From Bromus sterilis (Eukaryota; Streptophyta; Magnoliopsida; Poales; Poaceae), in NCBI GenBank assembly GCA_950022295.1, contig OX465598.1, forward strand, positions 179,919,501 through 179,983,500: a DNA stretch of 64,000 nucleotides, written 5' to 3'. Made by a program: the position numbers and the translations under genes. Of the stretch, positions 57,600-64,000 are shown in pieces (position 1 is the first letter of the stretch; the number at the start of each line of letters is the position of its first letter). The notes under the pieces are model-generated. The model was given only the letters and a program-made list of their open reading frames with translations, had not been told where the DNA came from and did not search any database.

Positions 57600-57915
57600 T
57601 TCGGGTACGCAAGATATTGTGTTTGGAGAGATGTAGGCCCAGTTTGTTTGGGCTTTTGCATCTGTTTTTGTAGCTTTTCTGTTTTGGCCAAGAAGCCATA
57701 AAAGCTCCAAAAGCATCTATTTAGGAGCTTTTATGGCTTTTGATGAATCAATACAACAATATTTAGCTTCAAAATCCATAAAAGCTCCAAAAGCACCTAT
57801 TTAGGAGCTTTTATGGCTTCTTGGCCAAAATGGAAAAGCTGCAAAAAAAGAAGCAAAAGCCAAACAAAAAGGGCCGTAGATAGATAGGACGTAGCCTTGC
57901 TCAATCAGGACCCAC
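57600..57915 (+). pseudogene. nad7: Duplicated 3' tail of nad7, interrupted by a MITE
   Basis: 57601-57631 reads GGGTACGCAAGATATTGTGTTTGGAGAG and, after the MITE, 57876-57915 reads GTAGATAGATAGGACGTAGCC. Joined without the MITE this matches the last codons of nad7, its stop codon and about 25 bp of downstream flank found at 46216-46170 on the minus strand. It is not the nad7 locus itself. It follows atp6, so this is a recombined or repeated piece of mitochondrial DNA. Confidence 0.85.
57636..57875. mobile_element. 240-bp MITE with long terminal inverted repeats
   Basis: The ends GGCCCAGTTTGTTTGGGCTT and, on the opposite strand, GGCCCTTTTTGTTTGGCTTT form a terminal inverted repeat. A 3-bp duplication GTA flanks it (57633-57635, 57876-57878). 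Inside are two copies of a hairpin unit CCATAAAAGCTCC...GGAGCTTTTATGG (about 57687-57733 and 57767-57814), so the element is a palindrome containing palindromes. The GGCC ends and 3-bp duplication fit a Tourist/PIF-Harbinger type, though the usual duplication is TTA or TAA. It has no coding capacity. Confidence 0.8.
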
Positions 57916-60900
57916 AAGCAAGGGCTTGCGCTTCCCGAGCGAAAGAAGGAAAAATATACGGATTGAGATAATAACGAACTTGAAGCTTCTCAATTGATCC
58001 AAAGATACTATACTGGTTTATCTGGTTATCTGAACTTGGTTTACAGTACGCGGATTGTCCTTTTCTGATTAACTTGCGACATTGGAAAGTCAAGATGGTA
58101 CCCGGCCTATCGACATTGGCGACATTGGGAAGTCAAGATATTGGGTTTGTTTTACAAAGAAAGGTGTAAGGTGTGGTGCAGTCGGGATAAAGAACGGGGT
58201 AAGTGGTGTCATCCGCACCCGGATTTGTGCTAACGGAAAAGACGGACAGGAAAATCTATAGTTTTGGTACTGTTTAATGCCCCCAATTTATGTCAATCTT
58301 ATATCTTTCCTTTAAGGCGAATACGCGAATGCTGCTCGGTTAGAAAAAGCTCATGTGGGTAGAAAACAATATGAAAATACTATGGGGCTAGACTGTTCGA
58401 AACACGAAACTTGTTATTTCCCTACTCAGACAAGGTAGGGGTAGTGCGATGCAACTCTGTGATATATAAAAGCAAACCGGTAAACAAGCAAGACGAAGGA
58501 GAAGGGTAGTGTTAATAAGAAAGTGGGACCGGTTCCATGTTTATCAAGACGGAATCAAAATATGATTGCCGTGGTACGAAGAGAAGATGTTCGGAAAGCA
58601 AAGTAGGTTCGATCCTTGTGTGAAAAGATTCAAGGATTCCATGATAACCCACATTAACATACTACTTTTGATTCAATTCCCAACCCTGCAGCATTGGAAC
58701 CAAGATGAGGCCTAACTGTTCTAAATTGGATTGAATGAAGCACTCATTGGAATTATGATTGATTGGTTGAAGGAATTACAACATCTTAAGTTTCGGGTGA
58801 GCGCTTAGGCCAAGCCACAATTTCCAGGTTAGGATTGGATTTGCCAACTTGAATTCCGTTGATCTTTGGAGTAGATCTTTCCCTTTCTCGAGTCTCAGTT
58901 GAGGGAACTAGCCTTTAAGAGAGCAGCAGCAGAGCCAGGAAACCTAAACTCATAGGTGTCCATGCAGAAATCCAGGGAATCTTAGAAATGCTATGTTTTC
59001 CACCCTAGGGCGTTTACCCACTGCAATAAAAGGCAAGGAGCTAGGAGGAAAGGAAAAAACCAAGAAAGAGAAGATAGGTATGTTTCATTCGTGTAGAACT
59101 GCTACCTTGTTAATGAATTTACTCCAAGAGTGCTATAGAGCCGAGTCTAAGAAAGCCGCCCTGTTATTATTTTCTTAACCTCAGAAAGTCTCACGTGTGG
59201 GGCATCTCACATCGCACTAAATCACTACTATTAGGCCCTTCCTATCATTCCACAATCCGAATGAAAAATAGTATCCGATGAAGGAAATCGTATCTAATCT
59301 ATCACTTTCCTCGTATCGATGCTTGCGACCGCGTCACTAGGTTGTTCATAGCTCTTGCTTATTCACTAGGTCCATAGCTCTTGTTTAGCTTAATGGATCA
59401 CCCAACTGTATTTTGGGATGTGTGCATTCCACAATCCCTTAAGGAAGAGGTTCACTACATCCTTGCTTGTTAATGGGTTTTTGACTTCATAGCAGAGTGC
59501 TAGACTAGGGATAAGCTGGATACTGACTTCTTTCCAAGAGCTCCATCAGCCCTGCTTAGGCATACATTAGCTCTACTATTACTATATGCACTCTACCTAC
59601 GCTTCTATGGAAAGAAAGGGATGGTTGATCCACACAAATAAGAGAAGGCCCAACCTTCAATTGCAGAGAATAGCAAGCCCCCTTTGCTGAACAAATGTAT
59701 AGAGGAAAAGGGTGACACACATCGAAAGGGCTTTCCGATTGTGTGAATCAGAGCCCAAGAGAAGATCAATTCATTAGGAGACAGGTATCGATGCTTTCCA
59801 ACAGGAGAAAGATCACTAGGTTCAGTCTCTGATCTGATCAATAGGGTTCCCTAGGTACATTCCGTTTTCTGGAAATCCAGCAGGGATAGTAGCTGCCTTT
59901 TCAAGGGAAAAAAACAAGTTAGGCTATCCGAGATTTTCTCTTTTTTCCAGCTTTTTGGATTTAAAATAAGGAGTGCCCGGCCATCTAAGGTGCCAGTCTA
60001 AGTTCCCCTCCAGGATGTAGTGTAAAGGTTAGACACAGGTTCAGAGCGAGGGGAAAGGATCAAGGGTGCGTAGTATGTTTCTTACCCGCTTTATCTGCTA
60101 GGTCTAGGATTGGTTTTGTTAACTAGGGATCTTTTCCTGGGCGTTTACACCTCTTCCATTGAGAAGCAAAGCTCATTTTCGAGTACTAAGCATAGCATAT
60201 ATATTACTTGCTACTTGCCAATATGTAGATAAGTGAGTGTAAAAAGTCAATATTCGACCGTGGCTATTGAATCGTCGAGGTTGTGTTAGTGAGCTGCTCT
60301 TTGAGTCTACCTTTTACTCGAGGATGTAGTTGTCTATGCATAAAGAGTAGTTTCCCCTCAGAGTGTATTCAAAGTCTTGAGGGAAGGATATAATGCCAAA
60401 AGGCATGGTCCTTATAGTGGAAAGTACAAGTCAGGGGAAGACCATTCCGAGTAAAGATACTTTTTCAATCCATTTTTTAAGCTCTTTTATTTCCAAGGGA
60501 AATGAGGAAGGATTCTCCCAAAGAAAGGACTCTTTGTTTACATTCCAAGGTGGGAATGGGTGATAGGTAGTCTATCCCTGGCTGGGATGAGAGTCTAAAG
60601 TTGTATTCTTCTTCAGTGGAAGGCTCTGGGAATCCCTCTTTTAGCTGGCTAGGTCAATCTAGCAGATGATAGGTCTAGATAGCGATGGCTTTAGGGGTTT
60701 TAGGGGTTATAGGCCCTCTCATATCTGGTTTACTACTTGACCCTCCACTCTCGTGAATACAAAGGTTTGAAGGAGATATATGTGCACCGAGGAAGAAGTC
60801 AAGCACATGGTAAAAACTATGCCACCCGCGAGGGAAGTATCAAAGCGAAACTGGAAGTGAAGATCCTCACACGACCAAGCTTCGTGGTGGGCCGGTACAA

Positions 60901-60934
60901 CTAATACGGGGAATGGAACAACCGCTGCATTACC
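57916..60934. other. No recognisable gene
   Basis: Mixed decayed sequence without gene, tRNA or mobile-element signature that I can support. Only short open frames are present. It may contain further mitochondrial spacer. Confidence 0.4.
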
Positions 60935-62241
60935 TGTCACAACGCTCTTTTAATTATGTGATAGGACTAAGATTAGCTTTGCATCATGTAAAAATATGTC
61001 AAAAGAAATCCAAACGGGGAAGCAAAAAGCCCCAAATGAAATTTATTCAAATGGCTAGTCAAAAACTTTCTTCCAAAAATCCTCTAAACTTTTTGAAAAT
61101 TCCAACAAATGAGTATGATCACATATCAAGTGAAGTGGATTCAAACCCATGCTCACTGATGTTTCAAAAAGTCCATAAAGTAATGTAAGTCCATATAATT
61201 TTTTTGAGCATTTAATAAAATGCTTTGGTATTTATTTTTTCAGAGCCAAACAATGAACATAAAAGAAAAACATAATAAAAGAAAGGAAGGCCTACCTGGC
61301 TTCTGGCCCAACTTAGCACCAGACCGACCCAATCCCACCCCCTCGTTTGTCTTCTTCCTCCCCGCGACCAGAAGTAGCTCGGTGGCGAGCTGGCCGTCGT
61401 GGACGCCACCGAGGAGCTTCCTGGCCGCCTCGAGCCTTCTAGCCGCATCTGGGAGCCATCCTGGACACGCTGCAGCCATTCCCCCTTCCTTCTCTCTTTC
61501 CCCTCTCTCCCGCTCCTGCTTCTTCTCCGCCCGAGAGCGCCGCCGTTCAACGTCGTGCCCACGCACGGCCAGCGACCACCTGCAGCAGAACCAAGCTGTC
61601 CATGGTCTCTGATGTTGTCGACTATGCCAACCTGCAGAAGGAATCGTGTCGGAACGCCACCGACGCACCGTGCTCTTCTTCTTCCCCACCGACGGCCGCC
61701 GGTCATCGCAGAAGGATTGCGCCGCCCCTTCATCGTCTTAGTCTATGCCATCACCTCCATTGAACTCCTGGTGAGCTGATGCACCGTCCCCAACCGTCCC
61801 CTGGTATCCCCTAAGCTTCTATCCGTTGCCGCCATGAGAGCCAAGCTCAGTCGCCGCCGTGCTCTCTCACGTACACCTCCATTATAATCATGGAGTCCAC
61901 CGTGTTCCTGGAGTTCCCAGGAAGTCGTTGAGCTAGCGCATTACCAATCTTGTTCTTCATTTCAACAATTCCGGCGACTCTGTGTTTCTACCGCCACCGT
62001 TGCTCATCACTGATGTCGCTCCGGTGAGACCCCTTGCTGCTCATCTGTTCCATATGAAGCGCGCGTTCCTGGGCTCCCGTTTGGTGGTCGCGGCGTGCCA
62101 AACGGTTGCCGAAGACGCCGTCCCATGCGTCGCGGCCACATCTGGACGTCGCCGTCGTCTTGCCGCTGGTGAGATGACATGGCGCCAGATTAGCTAATCA
62201 CCCCCCTTAACTACACCCTAAGACACTGCCATGTGAGCTTC
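60935..62241. repeat. Possible LTR relic, AT-rich then GC-rich
   Basis: The segment begins near TGTCACAACGC and runs through an AT-rich part (60950-61260) into a GC-rich part (61290-62200). That is the mirror image of the layout of the long LTRs in this window. Overlapping open frames on both strands in the GC-rich part (for example 61212-61733) have no domain. I cannot place its ends. Confidence 0.35.
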
Positions 62242-64000
62242 TGTGACGCCCCTAAAATCAATCCGTGTACAGTAATCATACACACAGGGTACACGGCTGA
62301 GATTAGGGTGACACGGTGAGAATGTCACAGCACAACACTAAACACAAAAGGATAAACCAATATGTTACAAGATAAGGGGTCACTCGGATCCGAATACATA
62401 ATTTATACAAGCCATAATATCTAAGTATAGACATAGTTAGTCAAGTTTTTCCTTATGAAGGCTAGCACAAATAACATCAGAGATACAGATCGAAAAGGCA
62501 AGGCCTCCTGCCTGGGAGCCTCCGAAACTACTCCTGCTCCTGGTCAGCGGGGGTCTCGACGTAGTAGTAGGTGCCTCCAGGGTACTCCTTCTCCTGGGCT
62601 CCAACGTCGACTGCAATGGCCGATCAGACAAAACATCAAGGGGGAAATAAATCAAGGGTGAGTATCTAGTATATCCGCTACTAAGCATTTATGCATTTGT
62701 ATCAAATGGAAAGGGGAGGCTATATATAGTGGACTGCAAGGTAGAAATCAAATGGAAAGGGGAGGCTATATATAGTGGACTGCAATGGCCTATCGAAGAC
62801 TAGCATCTTCTGACGTGTCTTGCAGCACAAGAAGAGTACATCCAACAATTTATATAAAGCATAAAGTAACAATGAAGCAGAATTTGTTGCAGCACTGTAT
62901 AATAGTAAGTTGTAAATATTAATAAAAATAATGCCTTCGAGTTCCCCTCCTCGACTTCCCTGCGAGGAAGAAAACCCAGAACCATATAGTTTAATAGTAG
63001 TTTGTAGTGGTAAGATCCAACTTCGGCATAAAGCGTCCTGTTACCGTGGACACAGCTATTCGAATAGATTAAACTCCGTGCAGGGGTGAACTACTGTTCA
63101 GCCTGCATGCTCGGATCTCCAGGATGGCGGGAACCTTGTTAGGGAGCGCTCCACCAAAGCTATCCGACACGGCGCAACCCATCCTAGGCTCAGCAGAGAG
63201 GCCATCCGCCAGACTATATCCTATGCGCTCAGGGGTCTAGGTCCCTCACCCTTCCACGCTCCTGCACAGTACGAGACTGGCCGGTGAAGCAAAAGCAAAT
63301 CCAAAAACACCTGCTGCAGCAAAGAAGACAAGACCGCTTCCCGGCTATCAGCCCGTGGTACTGTTGACGCCTGAAGAGCTTTAGGACAAACTACGACGCA
63401 GGGGAGCCCATAACTCCTTATCCCACGTGAAGGTAGTGCGTACAGACCAACGGGCCTCTCAAGTCATCCGCAGAACCATTTAACATTTTAATATTATCTC
63501 GTAGACAAACGTTATCGCTGTCTGACTAACAACACAACGGAAAACGAACAGCAACAAGGTCCACCAGTAACGTCGGGGCCTGCCCTGTCGTCCCGTCAAA
63601 GCGCGCAATTACCAACAAGGTGAACCATCTCCTTACCTTGCCTCGCGTGTGCTCTTGGTAGGGCTCGACTTTTCGTGGTTTGTTAACTCTCGCGAGATAC
63701 GAGCAGGGGCCAAGCACGCCAGTAACGTCGGTCGTACCCTCCCTGTCATTCCCGACGCAATACCGCTCGTGGGCACCATTGGGTCGCCCGACTCTTACCT
63801 TTAAGGACACCAATTGATTCGAGTGCCTACCATTAAGTGAAACCAGGAGGTATCACCCTCGATGGTACACTTAAAGAGGTTCGACAGAGACATCAGCGGA
63901 ATGAACTAAAGAGGTAAACCTCGTATCATCCCGGTGATGCTACGCTACTGGGCCGACGAGAGTGAAATACGAGTCCATTCCACTCGTAAGTCAAACTCGA
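62242..64000 (-). repeat. Long gypsy LTR (E6), TGTAACACCC family, right end outside window
   Basis: It starts TGTGACGCCCCTAAAATCA and stays homologous to E2, E3 and E4 LTRs through to the window end, ending around CACTCGTAAGTCAAACTCGA (matching 17780-17800 in E3). A 46-bp tandem duplication at 62701-62785 (ATCAAATGGAAAGGGGAGGC unit) is specific to this copy. It may be a solo LTR or belong to a full element. Confidence 0.88.
62701..62785. repeat. 46-bp tandem duplication inside LTR E6
   Basis: The unit ATCAAATGGAAAGGGGAGGC through AAGGTAGAA occurs once at 62701-62746 and again from 62747. Sister LTRs have it once. Confidence 0.85.

Noticed and set aside
57687..57814. The paired hairpins as a microRNA precursor gene.
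   Set aside because: They lie entirely inside a MITE with terminal inverted repeats; no independent support for a miRNA.
1..64000. The window as a piece of an actual mitochondrial genome.
   Set aside because: Nested complete LTR retrotransposons with target duplications and broken essential mitochondrial genes point to nuclear DNA.

Overview
This window is plant nuclear DNA, most likely from a large grass genome. A Triticeae such as wheat, Aegilops or barley fits best, judging by LTR-retrotransposon nests, 4-5 kb LTRs and grass-type mitochondrial gene linkages. I see no intact single-copy nuclear gene. Two kinds of material dominate: decayed mitochondrial DNA transferred to the nucleus (NUMT) and nested Ty3/gypsy LTR retrotransposons.

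Layout. 1-2172 is the 3' end of a gypsy element (copy A: integrase plus 3' LTR), inserted into an LTR of a second family whose tail runs to 2749. 2755-13374 is decayed DNA: the mitochondrial cluster trnS - pseudo-tRNA - nad3 - rps12 (minus strand, 9115 to 7735) among gypsy fragments (3.3-6 kb) and LINE fragments (11.8-13.1 kb). 13380-44121 is one composite insertion flanked by the 5-bp duplication CAGAC. 44127-60900 is a second decayed block. It holds a full-length five-exon nad7 pseudogene with four group II introns (minus strand, 51796 to 46214), a trnE-like gene, an atp6 pseudogene, a Ty3/gypsy fragment, and a MITE sitting in a duplicated nad7 3' tail. 60935-62241 may be an LTR relic. 62242-64000 is another LTR of the second family, running off the window.

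The composite insertion resolves into four levels, each with its own target-site duplication. E1 is a gypsy element of about 7.4 kb (same family as copy A) with TSD CAGAC. Its leader was hit by E4, a solo LTR with TSD ACTTT. E4 was hit by E3, another solo LTR of the same family, with TSD cacgt/cacgc. E3 was hit by E2, a full 13.6-kb chromovirus-type gypsy element on the minus strand, with TSD aacgg/aatgg. The ages therefore order as E1 > E4 > E3 > E2.

Functionally nothing here appears to make a working product. nad3, rps12, nad7 and atp6 carry stops or frameshifts, and most stops in nad3, rps12 and nad7 are C-to-T or G-to-A changes. nad3 keeps codons that in mitochondria need RNA editing, and nad7 keeps its introns, so the transfer was by DNA rather than cDNA. 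The two best-preserved retroelement polyproteins (E1 and E2) each have internal stops and a lost Asp in the reverse-transcriptase YxDD motif. I found no candidate for a novel biological system. The most informative content is the resolvable nest, the unusually complete NUMT genes, and the pol reading frame that runs into the LTR of the E1/A family. Family names and exon sizes come from general knowledge; no database was searched.
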